From NCBI GenBank assembly GCA_903813345.2, contig CAIIXF020000465.1:1-11000 (forward strand): DNA of 11,000 nucleotides. The letters are read 5' to 3'. The translations under genes and the position numbers were made by a program. The first letter of the stretch is position 1. Each line of letters opens with the position of its first letter. This document shows, piece by piece, positions 1-7,288 of the stretch. Origin of the DNA: Owenia fusiformis (Eukaryota; Annelida; Polychaeta; Sabellida; Oweniidae). The notes below the pieces were generated by a model, which was not told where the DNA came from, searched no databases, and saw only the letters and a program-made list of their open reading frames with translations.

Positions 1-2
1 TT

Positions 3-542
3 GAATATCATCAAGAAAGTCTGACAATGAGAAGACTAATACACAAAGACAGTCCCCACCCAGATGTTGCTAGCTCACTTGGCAACATAGGTAATGTGTA
101 TATTGACATGGGAGATCTGACTAAAGCACTTGAATATCATTATGAAGGTCTGACAATGAAAAGACTAATACACAAAGACAGTCCCCACCCAAATGTTGCC
201 TCATCACTTAACAACATAGGTAGTGTGTATAATAAGATGGAAGATCTGACTAAAGCACTTGAATATTGTCAAGAGAGTCTGACAATGTATAGACTAATCT
301 ACAAAAACAATCCTCACCCAAGTGTTGCTACAGTATTGCTAAACATAGGTAACACACATGAGAACATGAAGGAGCATACAGAAGCACTGACTTATTACTC
401 TGAAGCTCTGAACATTGCTCATCAGTATGGAGGAGATTCACACCCTGATTACATAAAAGCATTAAAATTGATTGATGAGTGCAAGAATAAATTAAAATCG
501 ACTGAGGAATCTAAATTTAAATCCTGTTGCACTCTAATGTGA
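3..542 (+). CDS. TPR-repeat protein, 3' end of gene (kinesin-light-chain/nephrocystin-like TPR)
   Basis: The frame is open from the left edge of the window, so this is the C-terminal part of a longer protein; the Met at 27 is internal to a repeat and is not the start. Three consecutive 43-residue units can be read, each with the pattern HPxVAxxLxNIGxVYxxMxDLTKALEY followed by ESLTM-RLI. This is the TPR_12/TPR_10 type seen in kinesin light chain and in large invertebrate TPR proteins. A fourth, decayed unit (HPDYIKAL) leads into a Lys/Glu-rich helix. TPR arrays bind protein partners; no enzymatic domain is visible here. Related invertebrate genes often carry an N-terminal NTPase or death-fold domain, but that part lies outside the window. 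The protein ends SCCTLM, so the last four residues form a possible CaaX box (Met favours farnesyl), preceded by another Cys and by Lys residues. No AATAAA lies close downstream of the stop. Confidence 0.85.
   Translation, partial: EYHQESLTMRRLIHKDSPHPDVASSLGNIGNVYIDMGDLTKALEYHYEGLTMKRLIHKDSPHPNVASSLNNIGSVYNKMEDLTKALEYCQESLTMYRLIYKNNPHPSVATVLLNIGNTHENMKEHTEALTYYSEALNIAHQYGGDSHPDYIKALKLIDECKNKLKSTEESKFKSCCTLM
27..413 (+). repeat. 129-bp coding tandem repeat (three TPR units)
   Basis: Units run 27-155, 156-284 and 285-413, an exact 129-bp spacing. The first two are nearly identical at the DNA level, sharing for example AGACTAATACACAAAGACAG and GATCTGACTAAAGCACTTGA. The third is more diverged. 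This points to recent in-frame duplication inside one exon. Confidence 0.85.
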
Positions 543-858
543 AACTGGTTTCTGAGACTCATGCCCAACGCCAGAAAAGGGTGTCCTGAATGTTGCATGC
601 AAAGTCTAGTTATAATACATATAGACTATATTACAGTTTAGCAGCCCCAACCCCTTGACCTATGCCCATGGCAGCTCGGATCATAAATCATTTCAAACCT
701 ACCATGCTGACCACTTTCTCAGCCAATCACCGAGCTGGAAGGAACACATACTAAATGCGTGCACAATAATTATGTGATTATGTCAGAGAAAATGACCATA
801 CATAGAAAGTCATCCTTATTCCAAAGATGAAATCTGATTTGCTCGGTGAGTTCAGAGA
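543..858. other. noncoding flank downstream of TPR gene
   Basis: This stretch probably includes the 3' UTR of the TPR gene. I see no AATAAA on the + strand here; AATACA near 614 is only a weak variant. No exon, RNA gene or repeat could be supported. Confidence 0.4.
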
Positions 859-974
859 TTTATTGAAAACTGAAAGAGTGAAGACGAAGCTCTCTTTTGA
901 GAAGCAAAGTCGAATGAATACAAAGTGTATATTATTAAGATAGAGGCCCTCTCTAATCTAACAGTTCTTTTATA
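859..974 (-). mobile_element. possible solo LTR core (TATA box and AATAAA 105 bp apart)
   Basis: Read on the minus strand, a TATAAAA box (complement of 968-974) is followed about 105 bp later by CAATAAA (complement of 859-864). The segment between them has no coding potential. A core promoter and a poly(A) signal this close together is the usual layout of the U3-R region of a retrotransposon LTR. The TG...CA ends, polypurine tract and internal region were not identified, so the limits given are only the two signals. It could also be a chance pairing in AT-rich DNA. Confidence 0.3.
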
Positions 975-984
975 CCAACTTACT

Positions 985-1050
985 AGAACTTAGCAAACCA
1001 TACATGTATTAAGGATAGAACTTAGCAAACCTGGGATACATGTATTAAGG
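985..1050. repeat. tandem duplication, about 32 bp, two copies
   Basis: AGAACTTAGCAAACC followed by TACATGTATTAAGG occurs at 985-1014 and again at 1017-1050, the second copy with a 4-bp insertion (TGGG). On the minus strand it lies just upstream of the TATA box at 968-974, so it could be a duplicated upstream element if that segment is an LTR. Confidence 0.8.
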
Positions 1051-1275
1051 AATGTAGTCAAACCTTACATACTCAAATCAGGATTCACCTTTCGTTAAAA
1101 AAAAATCGGTCAGACAGACAACTAGGAAAATTGACCTACCTGATTAAAAAGTACCTCCTCGTTAATTGGGTAGGCTGATTGAAAAATCTACCTACCCCAC
1201 CAAATATCACCCTACCCCTATAAGAATAGGAACATCCCTTACATTGTTATGCAAATACATTGTATATACAATATA
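1051..1275. other. noncoding AT-rich stretch
   Basis: This stretch holds an A-run near 1097, short CCTACC/CTACCC words at 1136-1216, and simple AT-rich DNA. I see no gene or RNA. Confidence 0.4.
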
Positions 1276-1330
1276 CAGTGAAACCTATAAAATGGAACAC
1301 CTCTAGATGTAAACAGAATGTACTGAACAC
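1276..1330 (+). mobile_element. solitary Tigger/pogo-type terminal repeat
   Basis: After a TA dinucleotide at 1274-1275 the sequence reads CAGTGAAACCTATAAAATGG and then AACACCTCTAGATG. This matches the left end of the complete element at 2075 almost base for base. No matching right end (GTGTTCC...TTTTACTG) occurs before the one at 2204. It is either a truncated copy or the outer left end of a longer element, with the right end at 2204 shared. Confidence 0.6.
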
Positions 1331-1407
1331 CTAAGTTAGTACCCATACTGCTTGACTGACACTGACAGACCAATCTGACATCCAAGTGATTCCAAACTTG
1401 GATGACT

Positions 1408-1467
1408 GTCAAAAAACAGAACAGCCTTATTGTACAGGGTGTCAAAAAACAGAACAGCCCTATTGTA
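1408..1467. repeat. 33-bp direct tandem repeat, two copies
   Basis: GTCAAAAAACAGAACAGCC then (T/C)TATTGTA occurs at 1408-1434 and 1441-1467, with one mismatch in 27 bp. The junction reads TACAGGGTGTCAAAAA, which resembles the mariner-like ends seen at 4264 and 4442, so it may be debris of that family. Confidence 0.8.
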
Positions 1468-2074
1468 TATGTAGTAAAAACAATGTCTTCCTTTTGGTCA
1501 GATCGAAGTGATGATCTATCTTTATAAAGGCAATTAAAAAATGACTTGACCCCTCCCCTTTTCTAAATGCAATTCCAATGTTTTTGGTTAACCCCTCTAT
1601 TTGCTAACACTACAATTCATTATCTCCTCATTATTTCAGAAGAACATTGGTCAATTGAGTCTCAAGCAGTAAAATTATGTTACTGGGTATATAGGGTTCT
1701 TAAACAGGAGTAGAGGTTTCAGCCTAACTGAGATCTTTCTGAAAACGTTGGTATAAGCCCCTACTGTATTATTCTTCTAACATCTCTAAATTGCTTAATT
1801 CTGAACTTGTTTTCCTCAAATAACAAACACTAAGAAAGCTATTTGACCTCATTTTACTATACAACTTGAGCCATTTCTCAATGATATGTCATGAAAGAGT
1901 GATTAGTCCCCATAGTGTAGATATCCTTTCATTATAGTCACATATTATGTATTAAACTTGTATAGGTAATGTGTCATTGCAAACTTAGTTGTTTTTAGTT
2001 AGATTTAAGCATATATTATATGTACTTAGATGTAACACAAAAGAGAAATTGATTCAAAATAGTTTTGTGCAGTA
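1468..2074. other. noncoding AT-rich stretch
   Basis: No reading frame of note, splice-bordered exon, RNA gene or clear repeat was seen on either strand. This may be intergenic DNA or intron. Confidence 0.4.
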
Positions 2075-2204
2075 CAGTGAAACGTGTAAAGTGGTACACC
2101 TCTAGAAGTAGAACACCTCTGTTGGGGAAAAAATTTCAGAATTTCAAGAGTAACTGATGTTAAATGAACCTCTATGGGGTGTTCCACTTAGACAGGTTTT
2201 ACTG
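2075..2204. mobile_element. complete 130-bp Tigger/pogo-type MITE
   Basis: The element starts CAGTGAAACGTGTAAAGTGG. Its other end, read as reverse complement, starts CAGTAAAACCTGTCTAAGTG and continues GAACACC. It is flanked on both sides by TA (2073-2074 and 2205-2206), the target duplication of Tc1/mariner/pogo elements. TIRs beginning CAGTARAACC are typical of Tigger-like elements. It has no coding capacity, so it would depend on a transposase supplied from elsewhere. It shares its end family with 1276 and with the larger 5603-6104 element. Confidence 0.85.
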
Positions 2205-2206
2205 TA

Positions 2207-2959
2207 CATAATTTTGAAAGATAAGAGTAGTGACATTTAATAATTTATATTGTACTAAAAATGATGCTTTAATGATTATGAACACTGGCCCAAGATGCTA
2301 TGTGCTAATTCGTATGCTTAAGGCAGGGTTATATAACTTATAACCCAAAAGGATATCTTAAAAGGACATAATTTTCAGTCTAAAATGTTGAAACAATTTT
2401 TCCACCAGTTTTTAAAATGCACCCTTTCACAAGGCAGTTCCTTAAAAAATACAATACATAAATCAAGATGTGGAAAATGAGTAAAACTTTATTGTGTAGG
2501 ATATGTTATCTATATTTACTGTAGTTAACTTGAAAAGTGGTAAAATGACACAAATATATAAGCACTTGTGCCAAAGGGAAAGGACCAAAAGTTGTAATGG
2601 AACTTAGCAAGAAAAAGCAAACTCTAAGTGTATACCAGTCAAGAAAAACAAACCCCATATAGCCCAAAACCATGATCTAACGTGAAAAGAAACAATGTCT
2701 AATACCCCTTTCCCCCACCATTCAAGCAGTACTTATGTTGTTGGATTTTTTCATGCCAACAAACAAGAAACATAAGACATATAACAGGGTTTTCATTAAC
2801 AGCAGGCAAAAGGTGATTTTCACCAGTTTTTTTCACAAAATCGGCTGTTGTTTTTAGGGACTTTTCAACTATTCCATGTTAAATTAATGATTTCCATTAA
2901 TTTGCCTGTTGTTTTTTTTTTTCATTTTGTGAGAAATTTGTGAAACCCCTGTATACTAA
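2207..2959. other. noncoding AT-rich stretch with a small palindrome
   Basis: The only clear structure is GGGTTATA-TAACT-TATAACCC at 2326-2346, an 8-bp perfect stem with a 5-nt loop. Runs of T near 2912 precede the next element. No gene was seen. Confidence 0.4.
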
Positions 2960-3152
2960 TACTGTAAAACACATTGAATTTGAAGGAACAATTTTAATTT
3001 GTGCATGTAAATTGCTTCTTTTTATATACTCATGATTTTTGGATTTTTTCAATTCATGCCAAGAGTCAATTTTGAATTTGTGGCATCCTAAATTTGCAAT
3101 TTCACAATAATGGCAAATTGAAGATGTCCATGAATTTGGCATTTTTACAGTT
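2960..3152. mobile_element. MITE with ACTGTAAAA ends, about 190 bp
   Basis: The left end reads ACTGTAAAACACATTGAATT (from 2961). The right end, as reverse complement from 3151, reads ACTGTAAAAATGCCAAATTC. Similarity continues into both arms with GGAA/GGAC and TTTTAATTTG/CTTCAATTTG. The interior is built of degenerate AATTTG-GGCA words, so the whole folds back on itself. Target duplication is unclear. Short repeats with TACTGTAAA ends and AATTT-rich interiors are common in marine invertebrate genomes (general knowledge); I cannot name the family. Confidence 0.6.
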
Positions 3153-3300
3153 CCATTGGCTCTTGACAATGATATAGCTGTAATATTCTGTACTTATTTT
3201 GATATGAGCAGTTCTTCATTTTTAAGATGTTAGTGACTACTTGGGCCCAATCTAACGTACATGTATTTGCACTTATAAAGAAAAATAATGAAAAAGTTAT

Positions 3301-3644
3301 CTACTATTTTTGTATCAAATTGATGGAATAGATTAAAAATATATATTTTGATAGAAAATCATCAAATTATAATCGATCAACCCTTTACGTAGATATAGAT
3401 TCTAAAATGAAACTAGGTATCAACATGTGTCAATTTATTTATTAATACTAATACTAATATGCGTACATATCAATATATCGTATGGACGATATTAAGTAGT
3501 GTTGGCTGTCATTAGGTTGTGTTGGACGCCATTAGGTTGTGTTGGACGCCATTAGGTACTGGACGGAATTAGGTGATTCTACCTACTATTTTTGTATCAA
3601 ATTGATGGAATAGATTAAAAATATATATTTTGATAGAAAATCAT
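3301..3644. repeat. identical 62-bp direct repeats bracketing a minisatellite
   Basis: The 62 bp at 3301-3362, beginning CTACTATTTTTGTATCAAAT and ending GATAGAAAATCAT, recur without visible change at 3583-3644. The 220 bp between them hold the GTGTTGGACGCC minisatellite. The identity implies a recent duplication or strand-slippage event, or terminal direct repeats of a small element. Confidence 0.9.
3481..3575. repeat. 20-bp minisatellite, about 4.5 copies
   Basis: Units of GTGTTGGACGCCATTAGGTT repeat at 20-bp spacing: a degenerate unit ending in ATTAAGTA, then 3499, 3519 and 3539, then a decayed CTGGACGGAATTAGGT. The central units are nearly identical. Confidence 0.85.
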
Positions 3645-3648
3645 TATC

Positions 3649-3708
3649 TGAACACATGGCTCCTGGAAAGGCTGAACAATGTGAATATGTCTGGAGTCCT
3701 GTGTTCAC
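3649..3708. repeat. imperfect inverted repeat
   Basis: TGAACACATGGCTCCTGG (3649-3666) is matched by the reverse complement of the stretch ending near 3708 (GTGAACACAGGACTCCAG), with three or four mismatches and a loop of about 24 nt. It directly follows the second 62-bp repeat. Confidence 0.55.
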
Positions 3709-3816
3709 GAGGATGATAGAAAATTATTTTTTCAAGAAAATTATTATGTAAAGAAAAATTATTATGTAAAAAAAGAAATAATTATTCCAATTTTTTACAC
3801 ATTGTATTGTAGAACA
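3709..3816. other. AT-rich spacer with short tandem words
   Basis: AAAATTATTATGTAAAG is repeated twice (3737-3770), then A/T-rich DNA runs up to the TTAA of the next element. Confidence 0.5.
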
Positions 3817-3820
3817 TTAA

Positions 3821-4136
3821 CCCTTTCACGACGATGGGCTCCATATGGAGCCCTATTATGTAATACCTTTCAGGACGATAGGCTCCTTTTGGCACCATCA
3901 TTTTTATTTATATACATCGATGAAATGATAATATCTCCAGTTCTATTCAGTATTTTTACACCAAATTTTGACAAGTTGTTCTAATACGATAGTCCTTACT
4001 AAAAAATGTATTTCAGTGATAAAATTCAAGGTAAAGGTCCTAGGCATAGGTAATTTTCAGTTTTCCCCTAAAAACTGCTCTTACTTATCCATCACCAGGG
4101 CCAACATTTTCCTCTTACATTCACGTCGGGAAAGGG
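3821..4136. mobile_element. piggyBac-type MITE, 316 bp
   Basis: TTAA at 3817-3820 and 4137-4140 flank an element whose left end reads CCCTTTCACGACGATGGGCT. The right end, as reverse complement, reads CCCTTTCCCGACGTGAATG. TTAA target duplication with CCCTTT termini is the hallmark of piggyBac elements. Just inside the left end is a perfect 18-bp palindrome (3836-3853, GGGCTCCATATGGAGCCC). A degenerate direct copy of the left end lies at 3866-3899, 44 bp further in. No transposase is encoded; the short open frames inside are chance. Confidence 0.85.
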
Positions 4137-4140
4137 TTAA

Positions 4141-4262
4141 GAACCCTCACTTCAATCATTATTTTGTTTTGTTTGATTAATAAAATATATTCTAAGCAAA
4201 TCCTGCCATCTTTTGTTGCACCAGCGAACCAAGAGTATGTTCGAATTGACAATTTCAAAAAT
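4141..4262. other. noncoding spacer
   Basis: AT-rich DNA between the piggyBac-type and mariner-like elements, with no supported feature. AATAAA at 4179-4184 has no gene in front of it. Confidence 0.4.
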
Positions 4263-4263
4263 A

Positions 4264-4374
4264 CAGGGTGGGCTAAAAATGTAACCCAAAAAATGTTAAT
4301 ATTTAGTCAGCTATATGTTCTTCTAAATTGAGTTAATAACATTTGTTTGGGTTTTATTTTTTGGCTAACCCTAA
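4264..4374. mobile_element. mariner-like hairpin MITE, about 111 bp
   Basis: The left arm reads CAGGGTGGGCTAAAAATGTA and then ACCCAAAAAATGTTAA. The right arm, as reverse complement from about 4375, reads TAGGGTTAGCCAAAAAATAA and then AACCCAAACAAATGTTA. The two arms therefore cover most of the element, with only a short loop between them. TA precedes the left end. CAGGGTG-type ends with AAAA runs are usual for mariner/IS630 relatives. The right terminus has drifted, so the end coordinate is approximate. Confidence 0.7.
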
Positions 4375-4441
4375 CAAGAGAAGAGGTGACATGGTTTTCT
4401 GAAATAGTCTCTAAAGTTAACTCTATCCATACCCGAAAATA

Positions 4442-4475
4442 CAGGGTGAGTCAAAAATGTGTGACATTTTAACAA
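4442..4475 (+). mobile_element. second mariner-like terminal repeat
   Basis: TA at 4440-4441 precedes CAGGGTGAGTCAAAAATGTG, closely resembling the left end at 4264. The best candidate for a partner end is CACCTTGG at 5333-5340, the outer margin of the large fold-back structure. Without a TA flank there, the pairing is tentative. Confidence 0.5.
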
Positions 4476-4590
4476 TTAGGATTTCTCACATCAAGTCTAT
4501 GTGTTACAGCGATGACTTTTTATGATGCAAGGACATGAGCGTTCCCTCACAGTTTTTCCTAATTTCAGTCACATTATTATTTCAAAAGAT

Positions 4591-5310
4591 TGGGTATCGA
4601 TATGGCGAACTTTTTGAACACATGTTTCTCTTAAACCAGTCATCAAATTTTTTGAAATTCTTACAAATTGTCAATTGAATGGCCATCTTTTGGATGGTAA
4701 CAATATAATTTGAAATAGATATACATACTTTCATCTATATTGTTTTAAAAAGCACATTAAACACTTGTTTTGTTCTTGGTATCATGTTTCCAGAGTGAAA
4801 TGAAACGACTTTCCGAACCTCATTGGAACAAAACGACATAAACACAACATGTTTAGGTCTCTCAATATTGAAATTGCACAAAGGAAATTTTGGTTCATTT
4901 TAAAAAAGTATCTTGTTAATGAAATTAAAGTTTTTTTTGATTTTTATCTATTTTGGGGGGATTTTGTTTTAATTTTTTGAATACTTTTTGAAAATGAACC
5001 AAAAATTCCTTTGTATAACTTTAATATTGAGAGGTCCAAAAACATCTTGTATATGGTATTTTGTTCCAACAAGGTTCGGAAAGACATTTTATTTCATTCT
5101 CAAGAATTGGTAGAAAGGAGCAAAAACAATTGCACTAAAAAAACAAAAAATGTTAACAAAAACAGTTATATCAAATATTTCTAAATAATTTTCGCATTAA
5201 ATTGTTGTTAATCAACATTACATAAAATACCATGTTTTTTTACAGAATGTTTTCAATGATTGGTTTAAGAGAAAAACATTGTTGAATTCAGTTCTCCATA
5301 TCGATACCTA
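4591..5310. mobile_element. large fold-back (inverted repeat) element, arms about 325 bp
   Basis: The left arm (about 4591-4911) is the reverse complement of the right arm (about 4981-5310), with scattered mismatches and small gaps, separated by a T-rich spacer of about 70 bp. Matching pairs include GGTATCGATATGG (4593-4605) with CCATATCGATACC (5296-5308), TTCTCTTAAACCA with TGGTTTAAGAGAA, CTTTCCGAACCT with AGGTTCGGAAAG, and TGGTTCATTTT (4891-4901) with AAAATGAACCA (4991-5001). Outer pairing fades beyond about 4580 and 5325. No protein is encoded. It may be a long-TIR MITE of the mariner-like family whose end lies at 4442, or a separate fold-back transposon. A transcript through it would form a long imperfect hairpin. 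Confidence 0.85.
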
Positions 5311-5325
5311 TCCTTTAACTTGAAA

Positions 5326-5602
5326 TCTACTTCACCTTGGACAAAATAAACCTCTCCATACAATGGCTAAATCAATAAGAATTTTGTTGGAACCCAATTC
5401 TGATCCAAAACTAAAATATTGAAAAACAGCGCAGACATCCTTTACTCATAAAGATAATTTTTCTATTATAACTTTTAATAAAATTTAAATGAAGGCTTTC
5501 AAAAAATATTGGGCATAGTCTGAATACTATAATTGAAAACTCCCATTATTTTCACCTAATAGTAATTTACGGAAAACAGTTTGCAAGTTATAAATTGAAG
5601 TA
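5326..5602. other. noncoding spacer
   Basis: AT-rich DNA with no supported feature. If the minus-strand gene with the exon at 6184-6373 continues leftwards, this stretch is probably intron. Confidence 0.4.
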
Positions 5603-6104
5603 CAGTAGAACCTGTATATCTGAACACCTGGCTAATCCGAACACCTCCTAATCTGAACACTTTTTTTCGGTCCCATTTTTTTCTCTCATTGACTCCCATG
5701 TTAAAAAAACCTTGAAATGTGAACACCTCCCAATTTGAACAGTGAACAGTCATATTTGAAAAATTCACCTCTCTAATTTGAACACTTTTTATAAAATTTC
5801 TGACGTTTCATACAAAATTGCTCAAATATTGTCATGATATCAAAACTTTGGGAAAAAATCGTGAATGGTCTCATTCATAATGGGACTTTCCAGGATGACT
5901 AGATTCATTTAAATCGAGTTTTCAAATTTCTGGAATGCCATAAAGCTATGTTGTTAAAAGAACTATAAATATTTACCGAGAATGTGTTCATATTTATTCA
6001 GAATCCAGAATATTGCGAATGCAAAAACCTTGAAATGTGAACACCTCCTAATCTGAACGCTTTTATCGGGACCCAATGGTGTTCGGATTAGACAGGTTTT
6101 ACTG
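5603..6104. mobile_element. Tigger/pogo-type non-autonomous element, 502 bp
   Basis: TA at 5601-5602 and 6105-6106 flanks ends reading CAGTAGAACCTGTATATCTG and, from the right, CAGTAAAACCTGTCTAATCC, each followed by GAACACC nearby. Inside, the word GAACAC recurs about eight times (for example 5632, 5640, 5655, 5721, 5779, 6039), often as GAACACCTCCTAATCTGAAC, as expected for transposase binding sites. A 26-bp direct repeat (5705-5730 and 6023-6048, containing CCTTGAAATGTGAACACC) shows that part of the left interior was copied near the right end. No transposase frame is present. It lies in an intron about 80 bp past the donor site of the exon at 6184-6373. Confidence 0.85.
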
Positions 6105-6183
6105 TACTAACAGTTTGTATTGATTATCTTAGTCTCCATATCAAGCAAATGTATTTTAAAATGCTAAAAAATATTTCACTTAC

Positions 6184-6373
6184 CAAATGAGAATATTATG
6201 ACTGTGTTGGCCATTCTATGCGGCCTAAACTTCAATTCCACAAACAGTTGGTTGACTTTGTACCAGATCGGGTCTGCGCTCCCGCACGATACATCAATCG
6301 TCACTAGTCGTTGACCTGACTCAAAGTACTGTAACCACGGCTTGGTACACTCCTCGTGTAGAGCCGCCCTTTT
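6184..6373 (-). CDS. internal coding exon of an unidentified gene
   Basis: On the minus strand, TCTCTTTCAG precedes the exon (AG at 6374-6375) and GTAAGTG follows it (GT at 6182-6183), both near-ideal splice signals. The 190 bp translate without a stop as 63 codons plus one base, so the downstream intron is phase 1. The frame begins KRAALHEECTKPWLQYF. Further on it contains LVTIDVSCGS, DPIWYKVNQLFVEL and RPHRMANTVIIFSF. Base composition is clearly richer in G+C than the flanks, and the residue content (Trp, Cys, alternating hydrophobics) looks like a folded domain. I do not recognise the family. No neighbouring exons could be supported in this window: introns run at least from 6374 rightwards and from 6183 leftwards, the latter holding a Tigger-type element. 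The frame choice is inferred from the absence of stops. Confidence 0.75.
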
Positions 6374-7148
6374 CTGAAAGAGAATACATGTATTCAGTTT
6401 TACATTAATTTACAATTGAGGGACTTGTAATTTATAAAATTGTTCCAAAGTGTTTTTTGTTCCAAAGATGGATTATCCTATCTGATTATACTGAGCAAAT
6501 AATTTGCAATGTGATACTGAATTAAAAGACATCTTATTAATAAATCTTTACAATGGAGGTATTGATCAAATCCTCAAAAGAAGAGGTATTTAATCTGTAT
6601 TAAAAACAGACTAGATGCGAGTAGAAATAATCCTTATTTACCTCATCAAATATTCAAAATTCAGTCAAAGTGAAATCTAAATGTAAAAGTACATCTAAAA
6701 ATATGGTTTCGAAAAATTGTTTATCAACTTTGAAAATTAAATTTTTTTGAAATGTGACTTGTAGTTCGGGGAGATTTCCAATAGACCACATGTTACAAAA
6801 TCACAAAAAGTGTAATATCTTTTTTGTATTGGACAGATAACATTTCCACTTACTGGACATATTTTAATTTGCATTAGATACATAAGGGTGAAATGATACA
6901 GATGTATATTAAGTTAAAGGGAACTTTCTACTATACCGGCCATGCTATCTGACCCGAACGAGCCACATGGTGGTGAAACTGATAACTACCTACTCGAATC
7001 TGCATTATTCACTTGAATCAGTACTCTAGCACTATTGGGCAATGGACTGAATACCCTGAGTACATCCTGTACCCTGAGTATATGATTTTAATGTACAGCT
7101 CCAATACTCATAAATAACTAGACATGTAAATTGAACAAGTTCAATTTA
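6374..7148. other. noncoding stretch, probably intron of the minus-strand gene
   Basis: AT-rich, with no second exon that I could support. A less AT-rich patch at 6935-7085 contains a short duplicated phrase, TACCCTGAGTA (7049 and 7070 areas). Its frames close quickly. Confidence 0.4.
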
Positions 7149-7173
7149 AGACTCCAGATTTAAAACTTTTTTT

Positions 7174-7236
7174 AAGCTGAGTCATCCAAAATACTGTAAG
7201 CTGAGCCATTCAGAATAAGCTGAGTCATCTAGAATA
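7174..7236. repeat. short tandem repeat carrying AP-1-like words
   Basis: AAGCTGAGTCATC-AAAATACTGT, AAGCTGAGCCATTCAGAAT and AAGCTGAGTCATCTAGAAT follow one another at 7174, 7198 and 7217. The first and third contain a perfect TGAGTCA, the AP-1/bZIP core; the middle copy has TGAGCCA. Confidence 0.7.
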
Positions 7237-7288
7237 TAGACATTTAGACAACTCTTAAGTAGGTTATCTTCGTCTCCATTGGCTTAGC

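Noticed and set aside
1239-1445. 68-codon open frame on the minus strand
   Set aside because: It runs across a transposon end and a tandem repeat, has no recognisable motif and low-complexity composition.
2897-3169. 90-codon open frame on the minus strand
   Set aside because: It coincides with the ACTGTAAAA MITE; the translation is repeat-derived and has no family features.
3437-3462. TACTAAT-like words resembling branch points (ATTAATACTAATACTAATA)
   Set aside because: Short simple repeat with no associated splice acceptor.
3301-3644. CRISPR-like repeat and spacer layout
   Set aside because: There are only two long identical repeats with an internal minisatellite in eukaryotic DNA; repeat length and spacing do not fit CRISPR.
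3802-4180. Two overlapping + strand open frames of 60 and 70 codons
   Set aside because: Both lie over the piggyBac-type MITE and start or end in its flanks. Nothing resembles a transposase.
4920-4980. T-rich stretch between fold-back arms as a Pol III terminator
   Set aside because: No A or B box or tRNA-like fold upstream; it is simply the spacer of the inverted repeat.
5556-5768. 70-codon minus-strand open frame
   Set aside because: It spans the left end and iterons of the Tigger-type element; no transposase motif.
6935-7013. Possible second minus-strand exon (acceptor AATGCAG, about 22 open codons)
   Set aside because: The donor (GTATAG) is weak, the frame hits a stop at the donor, and there is no protein-like bias.
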